Source of the DNA: an uncultured Succinivibrionaceae bacterium
GTDB lineage: Bacteria > Pseudomonadota > Gammaproteobacteria > Enterobacterales > Succinivibrionaceae
DNA: 54,399 nucleotides
Direction of reading: 5' to 3'
NCBI GenBank assembly: GCA_944389865.1
Contig: CALXNX010000011.1
Span: forward strand, 1 to 54,399
In this document: piece after piece, positions 10,011 to 19,548 of the stretch
Layout of the letters: each line of letters starts with the position of its first letter
How positions within the stretch are numbered: the stretch's first letter is position 1
The notes under the pieces: model-generated
The model's input: only the letters and a program-made list of their open reading frames with translations
Databases searched by the model: none
What the model was told of the DNA's origin: nothing
Program-made: the position numbers and the translations under genes

Positions 10011-10038
10011 ATTATAACGAAAATCTGTAATTTTGCAA
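10011..10038 (-). promoter_or_regulatory. Promoter of tRNA-Leu
   Basis: On the minus strand a TTGCAA (-35) and a perfect TATAAT (-10, plus-strand 10011-10016) are separated by 16 bases, about a dozen bases before the mature tRNA 5' end at 9998. Confidence 0.6.
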
Positions 10039-10120
10039 ATTTTGTTTCGTGCTCGATTTCAGCGCTTTTGCGGCAGCTTGCCATTAATCCTAACGATAAC
10101 AAGGCTTTAAGTGCAGTCAC

Positions 10121-10153
10121 GTTAATAATAAGCAGGCTCCATGAAGGAGCCTG
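10121..10153 (-). terminator. Rho-independent terminator of the symporter gene
   Basis: An 8-bp stem (10133-10140 with 10146-10153) and a five-base loop are followed on the minus strand by TTATTATTAAC. It lies about 40 bases after the alsT stop. Confidence 0.7.
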
Positions 10154-10192
10154 ACTCTGCATCATTTATTCGTTTAAAGCTTCAGCGCTGAA

Positions 10193-11647
10193 TCACTGCT
10201 CTGCTTTAGTACGCCTGCGGCGCTGACGATAATTTGCCTGCACCTTGGCAAAACGTCCGGTTAAAGTGTCGCTTGGACCGAAGATCGGGCGCTTGCCGGC
10301 AAGGAAGCTCTCTTCGTAGTCATTGACCGCACGCACGACCAGTTTATAAAGACCGATCACAGCGATGATGTTCGGAATGACCATCAGACCGTTGAACATA
10401 TCAGCCAGTTCCCAGACTAGATCTACTTTCAGGAAGGAGCCCAGCATTAAGAAGCACAGCACCACTACTGAGAAGGATCTGACCATCCTGGTTCCGAAGA
10501 GGTATTTGACGTTCTGCTCGGCAAAGAAGTACCAGCCGATGATGGTGGTAAAGGCCGCAAAGAATAAGCACACCGCTACGAAGCCGGAGCCTGCAGGGCC
10601 CATGCCTTTAATAAATGCGTTCTGGGTCAGCACAATGCCGGTAGCCTGACCGTCTAATGATCCCGTTACCAGGATCACGATGGCAGTAGCGTTAAGCACC
10701 ACGAAGGTATCAACAAACAGGCCGATGAAGGCGGCTAAGCCCTGTTCAGCCGGGTGTCTGACGCGGGCAATAGCGTGGGCATGCGGTGTGGAGCCCATGC
10801 CGGCTTCATTGGAGAAGAGTCCGCGGGCCACGCCGTAGCGGATGGCTTCCTTAATGCCGGCACCGATGACGCCGCCGGTGGCTGCGGTCGGATTGAAGGC
10901 GCCGATGACAATCTGCTCTAAAGCCGGGAGCAGCATATCGATGCAGGTAACGACGATGTATAAGGAGCCTAAAACATAGACCGAGGCCATTAAGGGCACC
11001 ATCTTCTCAGCAAAGCTTGCAATACGCTTAACGCCGCCGATAAAGATGAAGCCTGCGATCATGATGATGAAAAGGCCTGAGACCCAAGTCGGGATCATAA
11101 AGGCGCTTTCAAAGGCTGTGGAAATGGAATTGGCCTGCACCATGTTGCCCACAAAGCCTAAGGCCACAATGATGAGCACCGAGAAGATGGCGGCCAGGGA
11201 CTTGCTGCCTAAGCCTGCGGAGATGTAGTAGGCCGGACCGCCGGTAATGTGGCCGGCATTATCGCGGGTACGGTAAATCTGGGCCAAAACGGCCTCCGCG
11301 CAGATGGTAGCCATGCCGAAGAAGGCAGCCAGCCACATCCAGAAAATTGCGCCCGGTCCGCCCATGGCCATGGCGGCAGCCACACCGGCTAAGTTGCCGG
11401 TGCCTACTTGGGCCGCTACAGCGGTGGCGAGGGATTGGAAGGAGGACATGCCGTGCTTGCCGGCATGAGCTCCGTTTATGGAGAAAGCGCCGAAGACGTG
11501 CTTAAAGGCGCGGCCGAATTGGCGGACCTGAATGAAGCGCAGTTTAAAGGAAAAGAAAATGCCGGTGCCGACTAAGATCGGGATCAGGCACCACGGACCC
11601 CAAAGAATGGAGTTAATTTCTCTTACTATTAAAGTAAGCTGATCCAT
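10193..11647 (-). CDS. alsT: Sodium:alanine/glycine symporter, AGCS family
   Basis: Inner-membrane transporter taking up alanine or glycine with a cation, usually sodium. The 484-residue protein has about ten to eleven hydrophobic segments and the AGCS signatures: S-F-Q-S-L-A-T-A-V-A-A-Q-V-G-T-G-N-L-A-G-V-A near residue 68-90, the G-G-P-A-Y-Y-I motif near 137, and R-G-L-F-S-N-E-A-G-M-G-S-T-P near 275. Length is usual for the family (450-500). AGGAG lies about ten bases before the ATG. It is monocistronic with its own terminator. The exact substrate cannot be told from sequence; the symbol is by family. Confidence 0.92.
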   Translation of the reverse strand: MDQLTLIVREINSILWGPWCLIPILVGTGIFFSFKLRFIQVRQFGRAFKHVFGAFSINGAHAGKHGMSSFQSLATAVAAQVGTGNLAGVAAAMAMGGPGAIFWMWLAAFFGMATICAEAVLAQIYRTRDNAGHITGGPAYYISAGLGSKSLAAIFSVLIIVALGFVGNMVQANSISTAFESAFMIPTWVSGLFIIMIAGFIFIGGVKRIASFAEKMVPLMASVYVLGSLYIVVTCIDMLLPALEQIVIGAFNPTAATGGVIGAGIKEAIRYGVARGLFSNEAGMGSTPHAHAIARVRHPAEQGLAAFIGLFVDTFVVLNATAIVILVTGSLDGQATGIVLTQNAFIKGMGPAGSGFVAVCLFFAAFTTIIGWYFFAEQNVKYLFGTRMVRSFSVVVLCFLMLGSFLKVDLVWELADMFNGLMVIPNIIAVIGLYKLVVRAVNDYEESFLAGKRPIFGPSDTLTGRFAKVQANYRQRRRRTKAEQ

Positions 11648-12035
11648 GGAGTAGGTCTCCTGCTAAGAAAATGAGTGTTGCCCCATTTTGGCCATTTTTG
11701 AACTAAAAGGCAAAATTATGAGACGATGCACAATAAGGGTGCAGATGGCTGGGGCTGAAACGCGTATGTCATTTCTGACAGGCGGCAGGATCTTTAGTCC
11801 AGGATGCATGAACTTGCCGGTGCTCTTACTGAGTTAGAATTTGTACAATTCCTGCATTTTTCTGAAAGAGAAAGTGTTTGTTTGTCTTATGGACTGAAGT
11901 CAGCTGAGAACCATGATTGCGGTTGATTTTTAGATGATAAGGTCTTACATTTTATTTTCAGCGGCTGGCTGCGGCCTTGACCTGTTGCTGCAGCCTAAGT
12001 TGACTTTTTATCATCTGAAAAACACTGAAGAGTAG
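11648..12035. other. Divergent intergenic region, alsT / diguanylate cyclase
   Basis: The 388 bases between the divergent alsT and cyclase genes contain no gene I can support. They must hold both promoters, but I see no pair of strong -35/-10 boxes and no recognisable riboswitch. A GAAGAG lies a few bases before the cyclase start at 12036. Confidence 0.5.
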
Positions 12036-14024
12036 ATGATGCGTTTTTTCAAGAGGCAGCTCACCGCAAAGCGCCGGGATGAAATTCACTGGGGCCGTTC
12101 TCTGGCGGCCACTGCCTGCATGATCGGAGCTATTCTGCTGGCTTCTTTTGTGCTGATGCGCAGCATCACTGCTATGGAAAGAGCACAGTGTCTTGATCGA
12201 CTGCATGCCGAGGCTGCCGGTATTGCTGAGTACATTGAGCGCGGGGTAGTCAATGACAGAGAGCAGCTTCAGGTACTCGCTGCTGTTATCGCAGAGTTTT
12301 CTGATTTTGCATCACCCAGGCTGTGGCAGCTGCTTGATTCCTTTGACAGCATTGGTCTGATGTCGCGGGTGGAACTGCTGCTGCCGGATGATACGGTGCT
12401 GACTGCAGGCGGGAAAAGGGTTGATGTGCAGGGCAGGCTTTCTTTTCAAACTGAAGCTGCTCAGAGCGTACATATTACCGATCGCGATGTTGATATTCTG
12501 GATCCTGAAGCTTATGTGCTGCGCCATTATGTACCGGTGGTGCGCAGCGGGCGGACGGCGGCCATGCTTTACGGAGTAGTGGTAATAAAGGATCTGCAGG
12601 TAGTAGGCGGCATTACCCCTTACGGCGGCAAGGGGGCTATGTACCTTATTGATGCTCACAGCGGAGATTTTTTAATTGATACCTGGCATCCCGGCAGAAT
12701 GGGCAATATCTGGAATTTGGGCTACAGGGAAACGGCTCCGGGCTACGATGCTCAGGCTTTAATGCAGCAGATGATGGATGGTAAGGTCAACCATATTCTG
12801 TTTGTGTCGCGAACCATAGGCGATTATATGTATCTGCATTTTCAGCCGATGCGCATTAATGAATGGCGGATAGCAATTTCGGTGCCGCAGTCGGTGGTAT
12901 TTGCCACCTCCGATACCATTGAGCGGCGGCTGAATTACTTCTTTGCCTTTGAACTTCTGTGCTTTGCTTTGTTCTTTGTCTGGATGATGCGCGATGTGCG
13001 CCGGGTGACCGCTGAAAAGCAAAGACGTCTGGATACGATCCAGCACATTAACGAAATTGAGCAGCTGTTGTTTAATGCGCATGAGAAGACAGAGAATCTG
13101 CCGGCAGCTATCGAAAAACTGGGCGGCTGGCTGCAGGCATCCGGCATAGTATTCTTCATTATTGAAAAGAGGCGGATATTAAGGCAGTTTCGCTGGGAGA
13201 ACGGCAGGATGGCGGTAGAAATGCGGCCGCGGCGCATTGAGGCTCCGGCGTTCCTGCTGCAGCGTTTTGCAGACGGGCTTGACTGGTATCAGGCTTCCGG
13301 GGCAGCGCAGATTGAAGCGGTGCTGCCGTACACCAAGTTTAAAGCGCAGAGATCTCTTATCGTGGTGCCGGTCAGAGATTTAAGCAACGGCTGTCTTTAC
13401 GGGATGCTGGCGGTAACCGGCATGCCGGGAGCAGCACCGCAGCAGACCTTTATCAAAGCCGTAAGCTTCAGCTTGGGCCGCTTCTGCCGCAACCTTAAAA
13501 ACCGGGAGGATCTGCAGGAGCAGGGAGACAGAGATACTCTGACCGGGCTGCTTAACCGCAATCGCTATGAGCGCGATCTGCCTGAAATTTACGCCAAATA
13601 CCGCAGCGGCCTTACCTGCGTCTATATCGACGCCAACGGACTGAGGGAGCTTAATAATACTTTGGGACATGAACTGGGCGACAGGATGCTGCGCACGGTG
13701 GCAGCCGCGATCTCCGCTGAATTTGCTACAGAGTACATTTACCGTATCGGCGGTGATGAATTTGTGCTGTTTCTTGCTGGCGCACACCCGGATCAGGCGC
13801 AGCAAAGCTGTCTGCAGCTGTCAAAGGCTCTGCTGGCACATGATTATCATGTGTCTGCCGGCATTGAGAGCAGCACTGCGGTAACTTCGATTTCAGCATT
13901 GATTAAGCAGGCTGAGCAGAAGATGTATGCGCAGAAGCGCAGCTTCTATGCAGTTAGAGATCGCCGGAGGAGCCTGCCGCAGGCGGATGCCGGCCAGCAG
14001 GACTCAAAAGTCTGCCTGCCTTAG
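12036..14024 (+). CDS. Membrane-bound diguanylate cyclase (GGDEF)
   Basis: Makes cyclic di-GMP from two GTP in response to a periplasmic signal. The 662-residue protein has a membrane segment near residues 24-45, a periplasmic region of about 250 residues resembling a CACHE sensor (with V-P-V-V-R-S-G and Y-L-I-D-A segments), a second membrane segment near 300-318, a cytoplasmic linker with a weak GAF-like region (about 345-490), and a GGDEF domain from about 497. The domain has D-T-L-T-G-L-L-N-R-N, V-Y-I-D-A-N-G and an intact G-G-D-E-F at 572-576, so it should be active. The inhibitory I-site (RxxD five residues upstream) is absent. The ligand is unknown. The gene is single and divergent from alsT. 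Confidence 0.9.
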   Translation: MMRFFKRQLTAKRRDEIHWGRSLAATACMIGAILLASFVLMRSITAMERAQCLDRLHAEAAGIAEYIERGVVNDREQLQVLAAVIAEFSDFASPRLWQLLDSFDSIGLMSRVELLLPDDTVLTAGGKRVDVQGRLSFQTEAAQSVHITDRDVDILDPEAYVLRHYVPVVRSGRTAAMLYGVVVIKDLQVVGGITPYGGKGAMYLIDAHSGDFLIDTWHPGRMGNIWNLGYRETAPGYDAQALMQQMMDGKVNHILFVSRTIGDYMYLHFQPMRINEWRIAISVPQSVVFATSDTIERRLNYFFAFELLCFALFFVWMMRDVRRVTAEKQRRLDTIQHINEIEQLLFNAHEKTENLPAAIEKLGGWLQASGIVFFIIEKRRILRQFRWENGRMAVEMRPRRIEAPAFLLQRFADGLDWYQASGAAQIEAVLPYTKFKAQRSLIVVPVRDLSNGCLYGMLAVTGMPGAAPQQTFIKAVSFSLGRFCRNLKNREDLQEQGDRDTLTGLLNRNRYERDLPEIYAKYRSGLTCVYIDANGLRELNNTLGHELGDRMLRTVAAAISAEFATEYIYRIGGDEFVLFLAGAHPDQAQQSCLQLSKALLAHDYHVSAGIESSTAVTSISALIKQAEQKMYAQKRSFYAVRDRRRSLPQADAGQQDSKVCLP

Positions 14025-14121
14025 AATGTGATACTGTCCGAGGTCATTGAGGTTGTCCTGCCAAAGGTGCAGAGAAGCTGCGGCAAAGGTGAGTTCCTGG
14101 GCGCAGCCTGCAGGCTCCTGC

Positions 14122-14898
14122 TTATTTCCTGTCAGCAGCATCTGCATCAGCGGGCTTAGCTGCTTCCGTTTGATCTTTGTGCGGCTGCGCTGTAGGAGCT
14201 GTGGTCTTAACATCAGCCGCTTTGCCGGCAGCCTCTGCTGTTCCGGCAGGGCTTACGCTGCTGTCTGCAGCTGTTTCATCTCCAAAGTGCTTATCCATCC
14301 TGGCATGAAAGCGCTTCTTTAAATAAACGGCGGCAGCAGCCAGCACAATGGCCGCTAAGATTAAGTAGATGACCTTCTGCACATCGCCGACGTATTCCAT
14401 TAACAGGTCTAAGTTGTCCGCAAAGAAATATCCCAAATAGATCCAGATGGGCACGGAAATCAGAGCGGCAACACCGTCCATGGCGATAAAGGTCAGATAG
14501 GAAATACGGCGGCTCATGCCGGCCACCAGGAAAATCGGGGAGCGCAGCCCCGGCAGGAAGCGCGCTACGAAGAGCAGACCCAGACCGTATTTTTTGAACT
14601 TGCGCTGAATCTGTGAAAAGCGGCGGGGTGATAAGATCTTGCGGAAAGTGCGGATGCGCTGCACGCGATAGCCGAATACGCGCCCTAAGATAAACATGGT
14701 GCTGTCGCCGAAGAGTACGCCGGCAAGTCCTACCACCAGCATCCAATGAGGATTAGTGAGTCCTAAGCCTGAGATCACGCCTCCGGATACTAAGGTGATG
14801 TCTTCAGGAATAGGCAGACCGAAGCCGCAGGCAACTAAAATGACGAAAACCGCCCAGTAACCGTATTCAGTAAAAAAGCCGACAAGAAAATCTAACAA
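14122..14898 (-). CDS. DedA family membrane protein
   Basis: DedA/SNARE-associated proteins are inner-membrane proteins, thought to move lipids (undecaprenyl phosphate or phosphatidylethanolamine) between leaflets. The first 195 or so residues form the domain, with four to five hydrophobic segments, the early G-L-P-I-P-E-D motif, the F-G-x-R ... R-F-L-P-G-L-R-S-P-I-F-L-V-A-G block, and a final membrane segment (V-I-Y-L-I-L-A-A-I-V-L-A-A-A). Residues about 200-258 are a low-complexity Ala/Thr/Asp-rich cytoplasmic tail, absent from most family members (about 200-220 residues). It converges on the cyclase gene. Which of the lipid-carrier classes it belongs to is not decidable by eye. Confidence 0.9.
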   Translation of the reverse strand: MLDFLVGFFTEYGYWAVFVILVACGFGLPIPEDITLVSGGVISGLGLTNPHWMLVVGLAGVLFGDSTMFILGRVFGYRVQRIRTFRKILSPRRFSQIQRKFKKYGLGLLFVARFLPGLRSPIFLVAGMSRRISYLTFIAMDGVAALISVPIWIYLGYFFADNLDLLMEYVGDVQKVIYLILAAIVLAAAAVYLKKRFHARMDKHFGDETAADSSVSPAGTAEAAGKAADVKTTAPTAQPHKDQTEAAKPADADAADRK

Positions 14899-15052
14899 TG
14901 CAGTAGCCTTAAAAGTTTTTTATAATCAAAAGAAAAATGCGTTTTTCATCACGATTTTATTGTAGCATCATTTCTGCGCCCTGTGCTGACAAATCGCGTC
15001 CCCATGCGCTTTTCCATGCATTTTCTGGTCTGATTTTTTGACCTTGCGCACG

Positions 15053-15538
15053 TCAGCCTGCATAAGGCGGCACGGGTTTCGCTCCGCTGTAGCCCAGCTG
15101 CTGCCAGGCAGCGTAGGCCACCACGGCAGCGGAGTTGGCAAGATTGAGGCAGCGGCTCTGCGGCACCATCGGGATGAGGATGCGCTGGTCAGGCGGAATC
15201 AGATCCATCACCTCGGCAGGCAGTCCTGAGGTCTCGCGCCCGAACATAATGTAGTCGCCGTCCTCAAACTTAAAGTCAGTGTGCCACACGGTGCCATGGG
15301 TGGTAGAGGCTATGAGGCGAGGCGGTTTTTCTTCTTCCATAAAGCGCTCAAAAGAGGTGTGGGTTTTTAAATTGGCAATTTCATGATAATCGAGGCCGGC
15401 GCGCAGCATTCTTTTATTGTCTAAAAAGAAGTCTAAGGGGCCGATGAAATGCAGCGGCGCTCCTAAGTTGGCGCTTAAGCGAATGACGTTGCCGGCATTC
15501 TCCGGCATCTGCGGACGATAGAGGACAAGATGAAACAT
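15053..15538 (-). CDS. trmL: tRNA (cytidine/uridine-34 2'-O)-methyltransferase TrmL
   Basis: SPOUT-class enzyme that methylates the wobble ribose of tRNA-Leu(CAA) and tRNA-Leu(UAA) using S-adenosylmethionine. The 161-residue protein has the family's N-terminus (L-Y-x-P-x-M-P-E-N-A-G-N-V-I-R-L) and the three SPOUT blocks near its knot: F-G-R-E-T-S-G-L-P near 99, I-P-M-V-P-Q-S-R-C-L-N-L-A-N-S-A-A-V near 122. Length matches E. coli TrmL (157). One known target, tRNA-Leu(CAA), is encoded at 9912-9998 in this window. Confidence 0.95.
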   Translation of the reverse strand: MFHLVLYRPQMPENAGNVIRLSANLGAPLHFIGPLDFFLDNKRMLRAGLDYHEIANLKTHTSFERFMEEEKPPRLIASTTHGTVWHTDFKFEDGDYIMFGRETSGLPAEVMDLIPPDQRILIPMVPQSRCLNLANSAAVVAYAAWQQLGYSGAKPVPPYAG

Positions 15539-15808
15539 GCGGCTGTCTCTCTCCTTACTTCTGAATAACTCTTAACTGCTCATAATTTATACAGCGGAGG
15601 CATTATAAAAGCCTGTACGGGCAAATCAACAGCTTTAAGCGACCCCATTTGCTGCCTGTGCTCAGCTCTGCGCGGACTTATCTAATTTGTGGTATGCTTT
15701 TTAAGCCTTTACGCCGCAGGATGTTCGCGGCGTCATTGTTAAAAGCTGGTACTGCAGCATATTCTGCCGATTACGATTAAGAATAAGGATGGGGGCCGCA
15801 GAGCTATC

Positions 15809-18800
15809 ATGTCGCCGCGCTCAAAATCAGATCCGCCCAAAGCTCAGGGCTTCAGCCGCTTAAAACTGATTTTATTTGTCTGCATGGTGCTGGCTGCCTG
15901 CTGGTGCTGGTATCTGCTTGCGGATTTTACCAGCACTAATGCGCAGGCCTTAACCGGCGAGCTCACTCTCTCAGGTTCTGCCGCCGCCCCAGTGCCGCAG
16001 GGCTCTGGGTTAATTGCCTTTTTATTTGACTACTGCGGCAGCTTTACCTATGTGCTGCCTTTATTTGTGATCTTTTCAGGCTGGGTGCTCTTTTTACAGA
16101 GGGTGCGCATTAAGTCCATCGACTTTTTTGCTGTGGGGCTTCGCATCCTGGGGGTAAATACCTTTATTTTAGGCTGCACTGCACTGTTTTCAGCTGTGGG
16201 CAGCCGCGGCAGCACCGGTGCCGGCGGCATTTTAGGCGACTTTTTAAATCTGATTCTGCAGGCGCTGCTGCCGTCAGGTCTTTCTACAGCCGTTGCTGCG
16301 CTCTTTGCAGCTATAGGCTTTTTCCTGCTTATCGGGCAGAATCCGCTGCAGCTGTGTGAAAATTTAGGCGCGCTGTTCTTCAGCCTGGCAGGCAGGGTTA
16401 GAGGCAAAAAGGTCAGGGCCCAGGCAGCTGCAGAGCAGCCGCGTTCTGCCGCAGAGCCGGAGCTAGTGGTGCGGGAGATGCCGGCTCCGGAAGCCGCCCC
16501 CGCTGCCGCTGCAGCTTCTCAAGAGGCCCCTGCTTCCGGTCATGATCAGTCTCAGTCTCAGCTGACCGGCTTGGCGGCTTTAAAGAGCAGACTGTTCAAG
16601 CGCTCTGAAGCTGAGCACAGCCTTGAGCCGCCGCTGAACTCTGATCACTCTCATTCTTCTATTGCTTCTTCACAGCCCGATAGTAATCAGGAGCCTGCAG
16701 CCGTGCTGCATGAACCGCATGACAGACGCGAGCCCAGCTTTGGGGAGAGTGAAGTGCCGCCCGGCGCTTCTTCTTTTGGCGCGGCTGCAGCTTTAGTAGG
16801 GGGCATACCGGCATCAGGATCGTTTGAGCTCGATCCGACCGGCATCGGCAGCCTGCGTCCGGCTGAAGGCATGGTGAGCTCGCCGTCTCCTGCCGCCGTG
16901 CAGGCCGTTCCGCCTGAGAGCGTGATCGCTTTAACTTCGACCGGGGCACCGGTGGGGCAGGCACCGGCCTCCGAAAATAAGGATCAGGGCGTATCCACTA
17001 TTATTACCCGCAGTCTGCCCCCTGAAATGCAGGCAGCGCAGGCAGAGCCGCCGGCAGATTATGCTGCTCAGCAGACTGATGCTTACGGCCAGGAAAATGC
17101 CGAAGCTCCGGTCAGCACCATCATCACTAAAAATGAAGGTCCATTACTCTCAGCTGACCAGACTCAGCCGAATATACTAGGTAATCCTGCTGCTGGTTCA
17201 GCAGATGCTGTGTCTGAAGAGGATAATGTGACTCACACTGTCATCACCTATCATGAGCCGCAGGTGCAGCCTGCTGAGATCTCTGAGGTCGATGATCCTA
17301 ATGTGGTGCACACTCACATCTTTAAGGGCGGAATGCCTGGGCCGGCCGCTCCGATCAATGCCGTGCAGGCGGTGTACGACCCCAATGCCGGGGTGAGCGC
17401 AGTGCCGTCCGCAGCCGCGCCGTCAGGCTCTTTAGCAGCTCCATCGGATGCAGAGCTTGCCGACAGCGCTGAAAGCTACGGACCTGTGCAGGTAAAATCA
17501 GTGCCCGCCGGCGACAGCGGCATTTTAAGCTTTGATGATTTAATAAAGGGTGAGCAGGAGCAGGCGCGGGCTCCGAGTTTTGAAATGAATACTCTGCCGG
17601 CAGGCGTCAGCGCACAGCAGGGGGAAGCCGGCGAGCCTTTTTTAAAGGATGATAAAGAGCATATCTCGGAAAAGGATTTGGCTGAGCGTTATCCGCAGGC
17701 CAGCCGCGGAGTGATGGGGACAGCTTCTGCACCTCAGGCTGCTTCTGCCTCTCCGGCTCCGGAGGCTTCCGCAGCTTCAGCTCCCGAGGCTTCTGAACCT
17801 CAGAGCATCTCAGGATCTCAGATGCCTCCTGCGTCTGAGACTGCAGCGCCTCAGGCAGAGTCAGCGCCTGAAACTTCAGTTTTTGAAGCGCCGGTGCAGC
17901 CGCAGTCCGTGAGCATGGCCGTGCAGGGACAGAACAGCAATACCTCCAATCTGCCCTCTTATATGCAGACTGCCGACAACTCCAAGGGGGCGGATGAGCC
18001 TGCTCCGGGGACGGCGCAGGCCGCTTCAGGCAGCCTGTGCTCGATTTCGGCTCCTAAGACTTATTACGATGCCTGGAGACCCAGCGTTGATTTGCTCACG
18101 CCCCCTGAAAAGAGCGATGAGATCCCTAAGGCTGAGTTCGAGCGCATGGCTAATAACATTAATGCCTTCTTCCAGGACTTTAATGTAAAGGCCCGCATCG
18201 TAGGATGGCGCGACGGTCCGGTGATCACTACTTATGCCGTAGAGCTGGACAGAGGCGTGCGCTTCTCGGCGGTGGAGAATTTAGTCACTGATCTGTGCCG
18301 CGTGCTGAAGGTCCTGCCCAACTCGGTGCGCGCTTTAAGCTCGCTGCCCGGGACCATTTACGCAGGTCTGGAAGTCCCCTCGCCGCGCCGCCGTTTAATT
18401 ACTCTGCATGAGGTAGCCTCCAGTCCCGAGTTTGCCGGCACCAAAGCCGTGCTGCCTTTGTGCCTCGGTGAAAACACTGAAGGGCGGCCGGTAATTGTGG
18501 ATTTGGCTGAAGCACCGCATCTGCTGATTGCCGGCACCACGGGCTCCGGCAAGTCGGCCGGCCTTAACAGCATGCTGATTTCACTGCTGTTAAAGCGCTC
18601 GCCGGCTGAACTGCGCTTAATCCTGATTGACCCTAAGCGCTTGGAGTTCAAGCCTTATGATCATCTGCCGCATTTGATCACTCCGGTCATTACTGATGTG
18701 GCCGAGAAGACCTCGATGGCGCTGCAGTGGTGCATCGGAGAAATGGAGCGCCGCTACGCTTTAATTGAGTCCTTTAAGGTGCGCAAGCTTTCTGAGTACA

Positions 18801-19507
18801 ACGCTATTATTAAGGAAGCGCGCTTAAAGGGCGAGGTGGTGCGTGATGAGGCCGGCAATGAATACACTGAGCTGCCTTATATCGTGGTGGTAATTGAAGA
18901 GTTTGCCGACTTAATGGCGCAGACCTCAAGCCGCGGCAAGAAGGGCGGCGACAGCCCTGAAGCGGCCATTGCCCGCTTAACCGCCAAGTCCCGCGCCTGC
19001 GGCATTCATATCATGCTGGCGACCCAGAGCCCGCGCGCGGATGTGCTCACCGGCGTGATTAAGGCCAATATGCCCTCGCGCATCGGCTTTACGGTGCAGA
19101 GCTATACCGAGTCGCGCATCATCCTCGATGAGACCGGCGCAGAGTGCCTCCTGGGCCTCGGGGACATGATCTGCAAGTTCAACGGCTACAACCGCAACAC
19201 CAGCTTTAGAGCGCACGGCGCTTTTGTTACTAACAGTGATGTACAGCGCGTGGTGGATGAATGGCGGCTGCATGGAGAACCGGAGTTTGTAGAGGGCGTG
19301 ACCGAAAATCCTTTTGAGGCGGAAGGCATGCCGGCAGGAGATTTAGATCCGTTCTTTGACAGGGCAGCGGCCTGTGCGCGCGAGTACTATCAGCGCAAGC
19401 AGAAGGCGGTGCCGATCTCCGAAATTCAGACCCTTTTAGGAGTGGGCTATCCGCGTGCTAAAAAGCTCTTTAATCAATTGGAGCGCGCTGGAATGCTGGA
19501 GTCCTGA
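15809..19507 (+). CDS. ftsK: DNA translocase FtsK
   Basis: Septum-anchored DNA pump that clears chromosome termini and activates XerCD at dif. The 1232-residue protein has about four membrane segments in the first 180 residues, a disordered Pro/Ala/Ser/Gln-rich linker (about 200-760), and a C-terminal motor. Walker A (A-G-T-T-G-S-G-K-S) is at about 907-915. Walker B reads V-V-V-I-E-E-F-A-D-L near 1028, with Glu where E. coli has Asp (V-D-E-F). The C-terminal gamma winged helix (L-L-G-V-G-Y-P-R-A-K-K-L-F-N-Q-L) that reads KOPS is present. The linker repeats a short S-T-I-I-T-like motif. It is followed 41 bases later by a degenerate paralogue, then lolA-rarA-serS as in E. coli. Confidence 0.96.
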   Translation: MSPRSKSDPPKAQGFSRLKLILFVCMVLAACWCWYLLADFTSTNAQALTGELTLSGSAAAPVPQGSGLIAFLFDYCGSFTYVLPLFVIFSGWVLFLQRVRIKSIDFFAVGLRILGVNTFILGCTALFSAVGSRGSTGAGGILGDFLNLILQALLPSGLSTAVAALFAAIGFFLLIGQNPLQLCENLGALFFSLAGRVRGKKVRAQAAAEQPRSAAEPELVVREMPAPEAAPAAAAASQEAPASGHDQSQSQLTGLAALKSRLFKRSEAEHSLEPPLNSDHSHSSIASSQPDSNQEPAAVLHEPHDRREPSFGESEVPPGASSFGAAAALVGGIPASGSFELDPTGIGSLRPAEGMVSSPSPAAVQAVPPESVIALTSTGAPVGQAPASENKDQGVSTIITRSLPPEMQAAQAEPPADYAAQQTDAYGQENAEAPVSTIITKNEGPLLSADQTQPNILGNPAAGSADAVSEEDNVTHTVITYHEPQVQPAEISEVDDPNVVHTHIFKGGMPGPAAPINAVQAVYDPNAGVSAVPSAAAPSGSLAAPSDAELADSAESYGPVQVKSVPAGDSGILSFDDLIKGEQEQARAPSFEMNTLPAGVSAQQGEAGEPFLKDDKEHISEKDLAERYPQASRGVMGTASAPQAASASPAPEASAASAPEASEPQSISGSQMPPASETAAPQAESAPETSVFEAPVQPQSVSMAVQGQNSNTSNLPSYMQTADNSKGADEPAPGTAQAASGSLCSISAPKTYYDAWRPSVDLLTPPEKSDEIPKAEFERMANNINAFFQDFNVKARIVGWRDGPVITTYAVELDRGVRFSAVENLVTDLCRVLKVLPNSVRALSSLPGTIYAGLEVPSPRRRLITLHEVASSPEFAGTKAVLPLCLGENTEGRPVIVDLAEAPHLLIAGTTGSGKSAGLNSMLISLLLKRSPAELRLILIDPKRLEFKPYDHLPHLITPVITDVAEKTSMALQWCIGEMERRYALIESFKVRKLSEYNAIIKEARLKGEVVRDEAGNEYTELPYIVVVIEEFADLMAQTSSRGKKGGDSPEAAIARLTAKSRACGIHIMLATQSPRADVLTGVIKANMPSRIGFTVQSYTESRIILDETGAECLLGLGDMICKFNGYNRNTSFRAHGAFVTNSDVQRVVDEWRLHGEPEFVEGVTENPFEAEGMPAGDLDPFFDRAAACAREYYQRKQKAVPISEIQTLLGVGYPRAKKLFNQLERAGMLES

Positions 19508-19548
19508 TTAATAGAAAAATGCGCAGAGCAGCAAAGCAGAGGTTATAG

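Noticed and set aside
11648-12035. Glycine riboswitch before alsT
   Set aside because: No conserved glycine aptamer core could be found in the leader.
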